Shown here in pieces: positions 42,401 to 52,928 of a stretch of DNA of 64,000 bases. The DNA is taken from positions 930,001 to 994,000 of the forward strand of contig JBLDXI010000029.1 of the NCBI GenBank assembly GCA_047495785.1, given 5' to 3'. The notes under the pieces were generated by a model. It made no database searches. It saw only the letters and a list, made by a program, of their open reading frames with translations, and was not told where the DNA came from. Position 1 is the first letter of the stretch; every line of letters begins with the position of its first letter. A program made the translations under genes and the position numbers. The stretch comes from Lepidodermella squamata. Taxonomy: Eukaryota > Gastrotricha.

Positions 42401-43906
42401 AAAATATAAAAATTGATTTGGAATTTTTTTGTTTCAGGAATACTGGTCTGATCGATGGCAACTGGCTGATATTTTGAAGCCGCGCGGAATGTATCGCGTC
42501 TACAACCAGTTATCGTGGCTGAAAAGCATTAGAGAGTCGAAAACAACCTTCTCCGAACTGTTCCTAGCCGCTATCGACAACAACGTAGCCAAGGTCGAAA
42601 GTCTAGCAACTTCAAGCCCGGCTGAAATTAACGCAAAACACGGCGATGCCGGTGAAACTGCGCTTATGGCTGCGGCTCGGTTTGGCCACATCGAAGTTGT
42701 GAAAAAACTGGTCGAATTAAGCCCGGATAGTCCTTATATTGTGAGCAGCCGAGATGGGAGAAATGCCCTGGTTTTGGCGGCTTACAACGGCAACTTGGAA
42801 ACAACCGAATATCTTTTCGAAAAAACGAAAAATGTTGAAACTTTGGTGGATAAAAAAGGTTTCTGATTCAGTTCAATTTGAAAATTTTATTTGTTAAAAA
42901 TTAAAATTAAAATTAAAAATTAAAATTTGAAAATTAAAATTTGAAAATTAAAAATTAAAATTTGAAAATTTAAATTTAAAATTTAAAATTTGAATATAAA
43001 TTTTTAATTTTAGGTCGATCGCCCATGCTGCTAGCTTCTATGAATGGTAATTTTGAAGTGGCCAAGTTTCTACTTGGAAAACGGTTCGAATTCATTGACG
43101 ACCAAGACCACGATTGCCGAAGTCCTTTGATGGTCGCATGCCGATTCGGTCATTTTGATGTCGTTAAATTTTTTGTCGAATCCACCCTCGAGAAGCAAGA
43201 CGCGAAAAAACTAACTGAAATGATAACCTGCGTTGATAAGCACAAAATGGCCCCGTTGCATTTCGCAGCAGCCAATGGCCATATTGAAGTTACTGATTTT
43301 CTCATCAAAACTGCGAGAAAAATTGGGTTGGGACCGGAATTTCATCGAGCTGAGGACAATCGAGGCACTGATTGCTTCATGATGACGGCGAGACGGGGCC
43401 GAGTCGACGTCATTAATTACCTGTACTCAATCGACAATTCCTTCATTGTTCGCATGCAAAAAGATGCGAAAAACGCGTTGATGTTAGCGGCCGAACGGAA
43501 TCATGTCAATGTCGTTCAGTTCATCTATGAAAAGAACCCGAAAGTCTTGCAGGCTCTCGACGCTCAGAGCAATTCTGCGATAATGCTAGCGGCTAAATTC
43601 GGCCATTTAGACGCAGTTCAATTTCTATGCGAATCTGCTAGGAATGATGGCGTTTTCGGTGAGGATCTTGACTCGGCTTTGAAGGAAGTATTCGTCAAGC
43701 AGCGGAGTAAATTTAACGGCGATACAGCGCTGTTAATGGCGGCGAGACATGGTCACATTGAGGTTGTCAAGTATTTTGTTGAAAGGTTTCTAGACGTCAA
43801 CACTGGGGAATCTTGGAAGTTGCAGATCGTTAATGATGCATTAGCTGTTGCAACTCAGACTCAACAGCACCAAGTAGCTGCTTATTTGCAAACATTTATT
43901 AGCTGA
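39483..43906 (+). CDS. TIR/NB-ARC/ankyrin NLR-like receptor
   Basis: Seven exons (39483-39671, 40041-40345, 40397-40506, 40562-40870, 41140-42173, 42438-42858, 43014-43906) join in frame to 1086 aa. The TIR domain (about 14-130) has FISYRWN, VWIDTEEMYGD, ARVVLIFFNDDYQQS and CRKE, whose Glu88 sits at the NADase glutamate position. NB-ARC: P-loop GGGTGKTT (209-216), Walker B LLIVLDDVF (291-299), sensor AITR (319-322), GLPI (376-379), a winged-helix region (about 424-475) and an MHD-like IHQ (496-498). From about 690 to the end run ankyrin repeats (ETALMAAARFGHIEVVKKLV, MLLASMNGNFEVAKFLL, SAIMLAAKFGHLDAVQFL). This is the layout of a plant-type NLR: nucleotide-switched oligomer with an NAD-cleaving or scaffolding TIR and a sensing repeat end. 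The exon 1/2 acceptor (ATTTAAAG at 40040) is the weakest join; other joins are clear. Confidence 0.82.
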
Positions 43907-44187
43907 TTTTCGTGGTGAAAATAAAGGTCATTTTAAATTGCTATGTACCAACGTTCAAAAGCGCATTCTGAACTTCTGAATAAGCAAAACTAGTTGGCCG
44001 AAAATTGATCTGGGCGCAAGTTGCAGTTCGATTTTTGCATCCTAAATTTAGGGGTGCGGATTTGCCAAAGGGACATATGTTTCGATTAAGAGTAGTAACA
44101 ATTAGTTCAACTGTTCGAAATGCATTTCAAGTTGGACGACACATTCATCTTTCATCCTTTTGTTCTCTCCGAGCCAGCAACTACGTT

Positions 44188-45735
44188 TCATGGCCTCGCC
44201 GTGCTAGGTCGGCCAGCCGGTGCGAAAAACTCAGCCGACAAATCGTTAGCTAGACGCTCAATTTGTTCTGCTAGCGTATTGATCTTGCTCGAAGTCAACC
44301 AAACACGATAGGCGGCAGCCCTAGCCGCTGCATCGCCCAACGGCGTGGCGGTAGTTGCCATTGCAGGGGCGGCTTGAGTTTGGCTTGAGTTTCGTTGGCC
44401 GGCGGAACCTGAGCAAATAATTTGCTCTCGTCGCGAACAAGTTGGAAGTGTTCCGCCAGCTAGAAACAAACTTCATTCTACCTCATTTCAGAGCTTATAA
44501 AATTTACCTGTGGTTGAGTTTTCCAAAGCTTTGATCAGCGAGTTAAGGGGTTCATGTTCAGATAAAAGTCCCAGAAACCGACAATGAACATTTCTATCGG
44601 CACCGAAATCAATTAGAAGTTTGGCAGCGACAGCTAAATATTCCTTTGGACAAGTCAGTGGTAGTAATTCTGAATCCATTCTCAAGATTTCGCACAGGGG
44701 TGAATTGAAATTCGGATCACTGCCATTTGCCAGTAGTTGAGCTACGACTGCCGGCATTTTAGGATCGCACATGAGACTTTTGTCGCCCCAATTGTTCACA
44801 GCGCAATACAAAGCATTTTGCTCTCTTCTTAAGCCAACATGAGCTCCGTTACGGAGTAGCACGGCGACATTATCTGGATTTGACACTGCCGCAGCGTTAC
44901 ACAATGGTGAACTTGAACGTACCGGAACGTAATGGATATCGGCACCTCGATCTAGTAAGTACTGGATTGTGGAACCATTGCCTTTCTTGAACCAGCTCGA
45001 CGGCTGATTACAGGCTGCCATTACCAATGGCGAACGTTCACTCCATGGATTTGGTTGATTAACGCTCACACCACGGTCGAGTAACAACTTGAGCGAACCG
45101 ATTGAGTTTGCCCCGGCGGCAATATGGATCGGGTTAAATTGAACACCATCGAGAGACGCGGGTAACGAGATATCAGCGCCTCTCTCGATTAAAAGGCGCA
45201 CTATGGGGACTAAATCAAGCCTAATTGCCGCGTTAAGAGCGGTCCATCCATATCTGTTTTGAGCGTTTATTTTAGCGCCGGCATTCAGCAACAACGCTGT
45301 AATTTCTAGACTTCGCTCGGCAGCTGCGATTAGTGGAGTAGTCGAAAAGCCATAATCGCCAACTTCCATCATTGCGCTGCCATTTTGCGTCGCATTAAGA
45401 ACGGCCGCAACTAAAGAAACATCCCCAAAGCTCGCCGCCAACCTTAGCACCGTTTCGCCTTTGTCGTTACGTATGACAGGACCTCTCAACGCACCAGCGT
45501 CGATGAGCAGTTTGGCAACAGCTGAGGCGTTGACACGTATTGCAATGTGAAGCGGCGTATCGCTATCGTCGTTTTGAGCGTTGATGACCGATAAATTGTT
45601 TACATTATTTGCTAGAATTCGCCTGGCTGCATTTGAATCATTGGCAGCCGCGGCGTCGTGTAGAGCAGTCTGATTAAGAGTCAGGCCAAAACCAAGCAGG
45701 GTCGCAACAACGCAAAGCCTCAACTCAAGTAACAT
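44188..45735 (-). CDS. Secreted or luminal ankyrin-repeat protein
   Basis: Two exons (44508-45735 and 44188-44459) with a 48-nt intron (GTAAAT...TTTCTAG) give 499 aa. A signal peptide (MLLELRLCVVATLLGFGLTLN) leads into about ten ankyrin repeats (ALHDAAAANDSNAARRIL, TPLHIAIRVNASAVAKLLIDAGA, TPLIAAAERSLEITALLLNAGA, TALNAAIRLDLVPIVRLLIERGA, PIHIAAGANSIGSLKLLLDRGV). Potential N-glycosylation sites (NNLS, NQT, NGS, NAT, NST) fit passage through the secretory path. The C-terminal exon is Ala/Thr-rich and helical (YRVWLTSSKINTLAEQIERLANDLSAEF). Ankyrin repeats are normally intracellular, so a secreted set is unusual. No transmembrane anchor is visible. It is convergent with the NLR-like gene and 257 nt downstream of the NIDO/VWD gene on the same strand. 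Function unknown. Confidence 0.75.
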
Positions 45736-45992
45736 GTTCTAAAAATAATAGAAGTCTTGTCAGAAAATATTTCACTCAAAAGACCCAGCAGAAAATAAAT
45801 TTGCTAATAATTTGTCCAGTTTGGAGTTCGCTTATGGAATACATTGGGCGTTGGAATATATGATCGATGGGTAAAAGACTCTTAAGAATGTTGAAAATTA
45901 CCAGCATTTCTAGATAACGCACTATGAACAGAAATTCTCAAGATTTAAATTTGTGTGAAATTTCTTTGGACAGGTTTTACGATAATGTTCGG

Positions 45993-48900
45993 TCATAAGT
46001 CCTCTCCTCGTAGACTTCTGATAAGATATTCCGCCACGGAGACAGCTGTCTCAATAGAATCTGACGCTTTAGATGGCACCATCGGAGTATTTCGTTTCGG
46101 AGGTTTGCTAACTTCTGCTTGCTCCACGTTAGCGGTTGATTGCCTTGCCAATTGCAGCTGTTTGGCGATGCTGGAATCTTCTATGCAAGGAACTACAGTA
46201 GCATTCCATTTATTCTCCGATGTGCACTTGAGTGGGATGACATTCGGGGCATCACCGGACACAGTGCTGCTAAATTTAAATCCGAAGGCACAGCGAGCGT
46301 AAACAGTTGAGTTAACATTGTAACCATCGACGACGATAAACAACAAATTGTCGGGTGGTTTCGTGACCAGGGTCGAATTTGCGCAAGATTGAACTCGGCG
46401 ACATCTAGGAACGTTAGGCGGAACCCAGGAACCATTCTGACAACTTTGCGTCGTGTTGGAGCCAATCATTTGGAAGCCGTCATCGCATTCGTATATTATC
46501 ATGGGAAGAGCTCTCTTCATAGGCGAAAGTTGAAGCCGATAACGCCCGTTAGTGATATTTCGAGGTTCAGTGCAGTTTAAATCGAGTTTCCCACGATCTT
46601 TTTCTAAATTTGCAATGGTTTGGAAATGTTGTTGCGCTTCTAGCGTTTGTTTAGCTACAGCCGCTGAACCTTTTGACGCCATATAGTCCATCAGACAAGC
46701 TTCGGAATTTCCACAAACTTCACGCGCAGCATTGCTGGCATTGGCTACATCGAAATGTGCCCTGACCGAGGTCAGTTCAGAAAAAACGTAATCCGAAAAT
46801 GTTGTGTTGTCGTAGTAGAGAAAAGACTCGTTTTCACTCTTGATCGACCAAACTCGAGCTAAGATCCGAGTTTTCGAGCTAGGCAATAGATGCCTGGTGT
46901 TGAGAACCGTACCGTTTCCATAAGTCATGTCATCCTTCGGATTGCCGTTAAAATTGCCCATCAGGCCGTCCATTGCCCCATTGCGTAACCTAGCACCGCC
47001 TGTCCTGCCACCTGTTGACATCATAAACTGTAACGTGTTAAAATAGCCTTTTGTTGCATCGATTGTCAGTGCGGACGATTCGATAGTTATACGGATAGCC
47101 GTTCCGCTCGAAGAAACATAGGCACCGGGTAACTGCTTGCCGTAGCGCATCGCTACGCGGTCGTTGTTCAGATAAACCTGAAGTATGCCGCTGGTTTTAT
47201 TAGCAGCAACGTGGACAACTTGAGTGTTGTTTTCTTGGTCTCGAAATCGGACGGCAAAGGCAGTAGTCCAGGTGGCGTCGGGCCATTCTCGTATAGGGGC
47301 TTCCATACGAGCCTGAATGGCTAGACCGTTAGGGTCATCTGTTCTCAACAACCAGTACTCGCCTACGGCCATGAAAGGAAAACTTAGGCCATCAAAAGTT
47401 GATATATGCGGGTCGCCGATGATTTGGCTCCAATAATAAGGTTCAATTTCAGATACCGCTCCCATCAGGATCCCTCCGGTCCCACCGATCCCTCCGGTCC
47501 CACCGATCCCACCGATCCAACCAGGCGAATAAACTGGATGATCCTGTTTGGTTAAAAAAGAAACTTGAATTGATCTGAACACAATTAATCTCAAACCGAA
47601 CCTTGAAAAAAACACAAGCCATATAGGCAGCGATCGAAATCCATAGGCTTGCCGCACTCTTAGCAGAAGAAACGGTAGCAACTACTCCTGCTAAATCAAG
47701 GAAAACCGCAGACGCCGATGCAGCAGCAACGGCAGACGCTGATGCAGCAGCAACGGCTGGCGTAGCGAGAAGAAGAGCGATACCTCCGAGAGCTAGACCG
47801 AGAAATTCTAGGGCCATCCAAGCTCGTTCCTGAGGACACGAGGGAATTAATTTTGAAAAACTTTTCGTCTTTCGCTTCTCAGTTATTCGTATTTCATCAT
47901 GTGCGCTGATGTAGGTTGAAGGTGCCCAGATAGTTACATCTCTAATATATTTACCGACTTCGGATTTCGGATTGACTAATTTGCCAAATATCCATCCCGC
48001 TCCAGCCAATGTTGCATCTTTATAAAGTTTCTCTTTTCGGTCGTCACATGCCATGTTGGCATATGGCTCGCAAGGAGTCATCGCTGTTGTGACTCCGTCG
48101 ATAACGTCACTTGCCCACTTGCCCAACACGTCACTTGCGACAGAACGCCGGCGCCGATCGACGCGTAAGGGGGCGCCGACAGCCTCTAGGACGGAATCTT
48201 CTTGAAGGAGATACTCGTCGTAGAGACGATACATTTCATTCTTTTGCTCCTCCAGGGAGTCGAGTACGTCGCCGAGGGTGACCTGAACTTTGCCGGGACC
48301 AGGCTGCCAGGCTGGCCAATTGCGCGTCATAATGATTTTTTGGAATTCTTGTTGCATTTCTTTCATATCTAGGACAAGGAGTGATTTTTTTAGCAAGGTA
48401 AGAATCGCTTATTCTGGGACAACACGAATATACATCCGCTAGACTGTATCTATCTAGTATATATTCCCATTATAGAAAAGAAAGTATGATGGATGAAATG
48501 GACAATGAATTCTAGGGAAAATGTTTGGAATTCTAGGTAATTTAAATAAAATAGAGACTCACCCATCAGAAGGCGACATTTTGGTACGTCCCCAAGCCAT
48601 ATTCCATTCGAGCAGATTCGAGTTACCGATGGGATAACAATATCATACTCATCGCCGTTTGATGCAATCACTCGGCAGTTGGTTTGGTTGGCGGCGTCGC
48701 AAGCTGACATCTCACAAGTTGGATTAAAACAGCGATACACCACCTTGGTATCATGAGAAACCTCCGAGCCAGGATATACATCACTTGGGAACTCGATATA
48801 GCCTAGATCAGGCCCATCGGGAACCAAACATGTCTTTTTCGGAGTTCTAACGGTTTCAGTGATAGATCTGCGTGTTGTCGTAGTGGAACTAGCTGGAACC

Positions 48901-49724
48901 GTCGACAGGCGCTCGCGGACAGAAACGATTGTATCGACACGAAAAACCCATTTACCGGGTTGGCCTATATTGGAACTCCTAGCTAGTTGCGTTATATTTC
49001 TCGTGCAAGATGTTGGAAAAGCGAAAAAGGTCTTGCCATCGCCCTTATCAAATCCGACCTTGGCAGAGGTTCCACCCTTGCCCGTACATTGCTCGCCGCC
49101 ACTCGCCGCCCCCGTTGTCCACTTTAACTGTTGATAGTTGAACACTACAAAGGTCATTTCGCCATCACTAGTTAGGACTGTTTGGAAAGTGTTTCGAGGG
49201 ATCATCGACGCGTTTCCCTTGAATGCGGAACAGCGTGATGCCCCATAGTAAGTCACATTGGCCCATGTTGCAATGAAAACCTGTTTCGGAGTAAAGACCG
49301 ATTCTGGATAGGCTCTCTTGATGTCTAACTCCAGCTGGATAGACATGTTTCGCGGGAGAGATTCGGTTAGGCGATAGTAAACGGCGCCTGTTTCCTCCGG
49401 GTCAAATTCGGCAGTATTTACATCGGCCCAAAACGCGGCTATCATACGGCTATCTGCTTCTATAGGACCACATATTGGAGTGTAAGTTGATATGCCGTTT
49501 TCAAAAGTCAGCGCGCCGTTGATATTCACAAATACTTTGGTTTCACGGCGGCCCAGGAATGGAAAATCGAATGGTGCCAAGTTGACGGCTTCTGAATAGT
49601 AGTCGTCATTGCCTGGTAATTTGGTATCGCCAGCATTGTTGCCGAAGGGCAACAGTTGAATAGCTGAAACGCTATGGTAGGCGAAACAGAGGAAATAGAA
49701 GATAACACATATATCAATTGACAT
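45993..49724 (-). CDS. Large extracellular NIDO / VWD / Sushi protein
   Basis: Three exons (48563-49724, 47602-48368, 45993-47543) join in frame to 1159 aa. Signal peptide MSIDICVIFYFLCFAYHSVSA. A nidogen-type NIDO domain covers about 25-245 (LGRRETKVFVNINGALTFEN, MIAAFWADVNT, ATWANVTYYG). A Sushi-like Cys module follows a Thr-rich linker (about 295-385). Exon 2 contains a basic RRRRS site and an Ala-rich hydrophobic stretch (GLALGGIALLLATPAVAAASASAV). Exon 3 starts with Gly-Ile/Thr repeats, then a VWD domain (GDPHISTFDGLSFPFMAVGEYWLL, DGLMGNFNGNPKDDMTYGNG) and two Sushi repeats (CTEPRNITNGRY...WVPPNVPRC; CANSTL...VVPC). Similar NIDO/AMOP/VWD/CCP chains exist in mucin-4/SUSD2-type and nematode extracellular proteins; a clear AMOP domain is not seen. 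Likely adhesion or matrix role. The start at 49724 is chosen for the signal peptide; an upstream Met at 49760 is possible. Confidence 0.8.
47466..47519. repeat. Coding minisatellite in the NIDO/VWD gene
   Basis: Repeats of CCCACCGATC(C/CC) and CCCTCCGGTC units encode the Gly-Gly-Ile/Thr run at the start of exon 3. Units divisible by three keep the frame, so the length may vary between alleles. Confidence 0.6.
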
Positions 49725-50166
49725 TTTTTTGAACTGAAGCTTGAGGCTTGACCTGTACACTTACTGGCGTCATCGTACATTTTTTGCTAATTATGGATTG
49801 CTCACACTTGGAGCAATAGCTGTGTGATCCGCGTACAGAGCTCCACACAACAGCTGCTGGCTTGCTGATGCGTGAAGCCGCTTGGCTGCCGGTGGCGGCA
49901 TTGTGATGCGCCGCTGGAGTCGTAGCCATTGCCTGTAAGTGCGCGCGAGTGAGTGAGTGGTGCTGGTGTCGATGGCAGTCAGCCGGGGGCGGCAGCTGAA
50001 TATGCAGCAGCAGGAGAAGACAGCAGAAGATAGACAAATTATGCTGCGTAGGCTGTTGATAGATCCAAGCCGTGTGATGAAGCTAAATGTCGAAGGGCAT
50101 AAATAAAGAGTAGAAGAGCATAATGAGTAAAACAGAGATACACCAAAGCCCTGAGTGTTTGGCAGG

Positions 50167-50243
50167 TCAACGGCCGAAAAGCCAACTATTTATTGACAGT
50201 TAGTCAAGTGCGGCCAAGTTCGCGCTCGGAGTAAGTCACCAGT
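50167..50243 (+). repeat. Left arm of an inverted repeat flanking the LINE
   Basis: About 75 bases match the reverse complement of 56797-56868. A 26-nt core (50202-50227) is identical, including CGGCCAAGTTCGCGCTC, and the outer parts share TCAACGGCCG, TATTGACAG and AGTCACCA. The arms are about 6.55 kb apart and enclose the NLR fragment and the LINE. Confidence 0.7.
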
Positions 50244-50264
50244 CAATTCAGATTACAATTAGGA

Positions 50265-50436
50265 AATTTACAGGAAATTTACAGGATGCAGGAATACTGC
50301 CAATATTTTCATAATTCGAGAACAATATTTTCAGTTTTTCAATTTTTTAATTTTATTCTCAAATTGTATAATGAATTTTGAAAAATATAAAAGATTAATT
50401 GGAATTTTTTGTTTCAGGAATACTGGTCTGATCAAA
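50265..50436 (+). pseudogene. Decayed duplicate of the NLR gene intron 5 / exon 6 junction
   Basis: The sequence parallels 42275-42454: both contain CCAATATTTTC, CTCAAATTGT, AATGAA.TTT and GAAAATATAAAA in the same order. They end in an exact 34-nt match that includes the 3' splice site TTTTTTGTTTCAG and the first codons of exon 6 (GAATACTGGTCTGATC). Similarity stops right after. Since intron sequence is included, this is a DNA-level duplicate, not a retrocopy. Confidence 0.75.
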
Positions 50437-50439
50437 ATT

Positions 50440-51270
50440 AATTAAGCAAAATTGAGCAGTTATTTCATTCGATCAATCAAGTGTGTAGCGTCGCAATTTA
50501 GATCTTCCCGAACTTTCGATTGATCGTGTAGCCAGAAAAGTGGGTGACCTGACCGCCGTTGGGAGCCCAAACAGCGACAATAACGAAATGATTGCCGACA
50601 TCGGCGATAAATGGACATGCCGGATCGGCGGCCTGCTGGAAGCCGGCCAGGTGCAATCAGCTGAACCGTTCAGGTGAGCTTTAATGTTGGCTTCATTCGG
50701 CTCCCGATTCTTCAAAACGAGAACACACAAAACTGCGCAACCTAAAAACAGGTTAAGATAACTGATATTTAGAATTTAGAAGCTAGCAGATTGGGAGCTT
50801 TCTACCTTTGGCACATGCCCAACGGCCACTTCCTGTATAGCTAGTTCTTTGCGGCTTGCCTTTCCAGTGACCGGAGCACGTAATGCTGAGCGTATTTCTG
50901 ATCGTAAGGCGTTGCTGGTATAGGTTGCAAACTTGCGCACAGTATACAGATATGAACTAAAGGTATATGTGGGATTCACTATTAGACTTCAGCTAATGAT
51001 CGTTTGATGTAGCTCCAGCAGTACGAGCTTTGTAATGCGCAGATTCTATCGAACGATCATTCGGTAGATGAGCCTTCATTGTGGACGCAAGATGAGCCAT
51101 ACAGAAATGACGCGATGTTGTGATTCATCTTACGATAAAACTATTGATCACATGCTGACGAACATGCTTCCATCAACGAGATTTTGTATGCCAAAATGAG
51201 TTTCTATGCGGCTCGCGTTCGATTCTCGTCGAAACGATTTGTAAACGATTTTTTCAAAAAGATGTAGACT
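50440..51270. other. Region with possible decayed gene, no clear annotation
   Basis: On the minus strand a short C-terminal-like peptide (LAGFQQAADPACPFIADVGN, then HFVIVAVWAPNGGQVTHFSG) reads to a stop near 50484, but the upstream sequence falls in another frame with a stop between, so it may be a gene remnant. Nothing else is recognised before the LINE. Confidence 0.3.
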
Positions 51271-51428
51271 ATGCAAATTGTTTGCCTGAATCCGATACTT
51301 CTCATTCGACAACGCGCTCGAGCTGGCTGGCCCTCCTTCATTTCTAAGATCATACTTCTTGGGATCAATACTTTATTGATACCGACGGCGACGATGACGA
51401 GGATGACGATGAAGACGAAGATGGCGAA

Positions 51429-52928
51429 ATGGAGTGGACAACTATCAACGAAAACTCGAAGTCCAAGTTCCGTATCGTGATAGTCGACGGAATATCGCCG
51501 ATTTTCTCGACCATCTACATGTGCCTAAGAGAACTGAACCGCGTGGCCCCAGACGTGAAACATGTTCGTGTCTGGGTGTATCCCCGTGGCGCTTTTGGCA
51601 TGCTCTGCAAGGATTTAGCCAGCGTCAACGCCGTCTTGAGCAAGGCCAACTGGCCTGAGAACGCCTTTGGCGGGAGAGCCCGACCACACAGGCCATCCAA
51701 GGTAGAGATTGATGAGGCACCAGGTGCCAAAGCGGTGTTGGAAGCGCAAGTCCCAACCGGCGAGCAAGCGGCGCGCATGGAAGCTCGAGCCAAGCATTTG
51801 GACGAAGACCGGCGTAAAGCCGTGTGTGTCAACTTCTTCGACGGGGCCTCTGTTGACGACATCCTCGACGGTTGGGAAGACGTCGTAGATCAGGTCTGGC
51901 CTATTAAAGGCACTACGACGTGCTTCGGGGTCCTCTGCAAATCGGTGCGTCTCTGTGAGGAACTCGTGGCCAGAGGGCGCGACTTTCTTGGCCTCCGCAT
52001 AGCCGCTAGGGTGTGGCGATCCGACCCAGAGGTAGAGATATGCGGCAGGTGTCTCAACATCGGCCATCTCACTGGGAACTGTCGAGCAGCTCTCCGGTGT
52101 GCTACTTGTGGGCAAGAAGGCCACGACAGCAGTAGTTGCAGGCAACAGGCGAAGAGGTGTGCAAGGTGTGATGGAAGTCATTCCGGCTTCTACAGAGGTT
52201 GCCGTATCGTTAAGAACGAGGCCGAGCGTCGCCGCAAAGCCGATGAAGCCGAAGCCAGAGCCATCCGGAACCGAAGTGCCGGCGACGCCACCCTCCGAAA
52301 TGGCATGTCATTCGCAGGAGCGACCGGAGGAAGACCAGTACCGCCACCAGTACCACCACCAGTACCGCCACCAGCACCACCAGGTTTCGAAGGATCTCAG
52401 CCCAACCCAGGGCTAGCAACTCGCAACATTCAGCCGAACGACTCGCTATCAACAGCTGAGCGATCTGAACTAACAGCCTTGCGCTTCAGCGTAGCCGCAC
52501 AGGCGGCTGAAATTGACCGATTGAACAACTCCGTCGAGCGCCTCACTGCCGCACTAGAGAGGCTGATGAATCAAGGTCTGCCAGCGCCACCAGTAGTCGC
52601 AGCACAGCCTTTTCCGACACAAGAGATGGAGGATAGGCTGTTCAATAGGATTATGGACGCCTTCAACCGGGCCAAGATCGCAGGTGATATGCGGGCCCAA
52701 GCGTTCCCACAGCATATCATTGCTCGCCCAGCCATGATGGCTTCGCCGAACATGGCCGTCCAATCTCCTTCGCACTACAGCGTCGAAAATCAAACTTCAC
52801 CACCCTTTCAATGGGACGCTGGTCAGCTTGGTCAACCCATGGTGATCCAGTCGCAGTTCAGCCAACAGCCTACTTTCGTTCAGCGACCATTCTCTGGAGT
52901 GCCCCTTCAATACTCCAATAATGCCTAG
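51429..52928 (+). CDS. LINE ORF1, gag-like RNA-binding protein
   Basis: A 499-aa frame. The central knuckle region reads CGRCLNIGHLTGNC, CATCGQEGHDSSSC and CARCDGSHSGFYRGC: two classic CX2CX4HX4C knuckles and a third variant CX2CX3HX5C. This triple set is typical of R1/Jockey-superfamily ORF1 proteins that package the element RNA. Before it is an RRM-like part (KAVCVNFFDGASVDDILDGW, TTCFGVLCKSVRLCEELVAR). After it come a Pro-rich stretch and a Gln-rich tail. The frame is open further upstream with an Asp/Glu run but without a Met, so the first ATG at 51429 is used; the true N-terminus could be truncated. It overlaps the ORF2 start by 8 nt (ATGCCTAG). Confidence 0.82.
   Translation: MEWTTINENSKSKFRIVIVDGISPIFSTIYMCLRELNRVAPDVKHVRVWVYPRGAFGMLCKDLASVNAVLSKANWPENAFGGRARPHRPSKVEIDEAPGAKAVLEAQVPTGEQAARMEARAKHLDEDRRKAVCVNFFDGASVDDILDGWEDVVDQVWPIKGTTTCFGVLCKSVRLCEELVARGRDFLGLRIAARVWRSDPEVEICGRCLNIGHLTGNCRAALRCATCGQEGHDSSSCRQQAKRCARCDGSHSGFYRGCRIVKNEAERRRKADEAEARAIRNRSAGDATLRNGMSFAGATGGRPVPPPVPPPVPPPAPPGFEGSQPNPGLATRNIQPNDSLSTAERSELTALRFSVAAQAAEIDRLNNSVERLTAALERLMNQGLPAPPVVAAQPFPTQEMEDRLFNRIMDAFNRAKIAGDMRAQAFPQHIIARPAMMASPNMAVQSPSHYSVENQTSPPFQWDAGQLGQPMVIQSQFSQQPTFVQRPFSGVPLQYSNNA

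Noticed and set aside
42890-43013. AAATTAAAATT-type tandem pattern in NLR intron 6
   Set aside because: Simple AT-rich slippage sequence, also present in the FLYWCH gene intron (12930-13020); no unit conservation.
51271-51480. Short plus-strand frame before LINE ORF1
   Set aside because: It overlaps the Asp/Glu-coding run in another frame and ends within ORF1; no coding signal.
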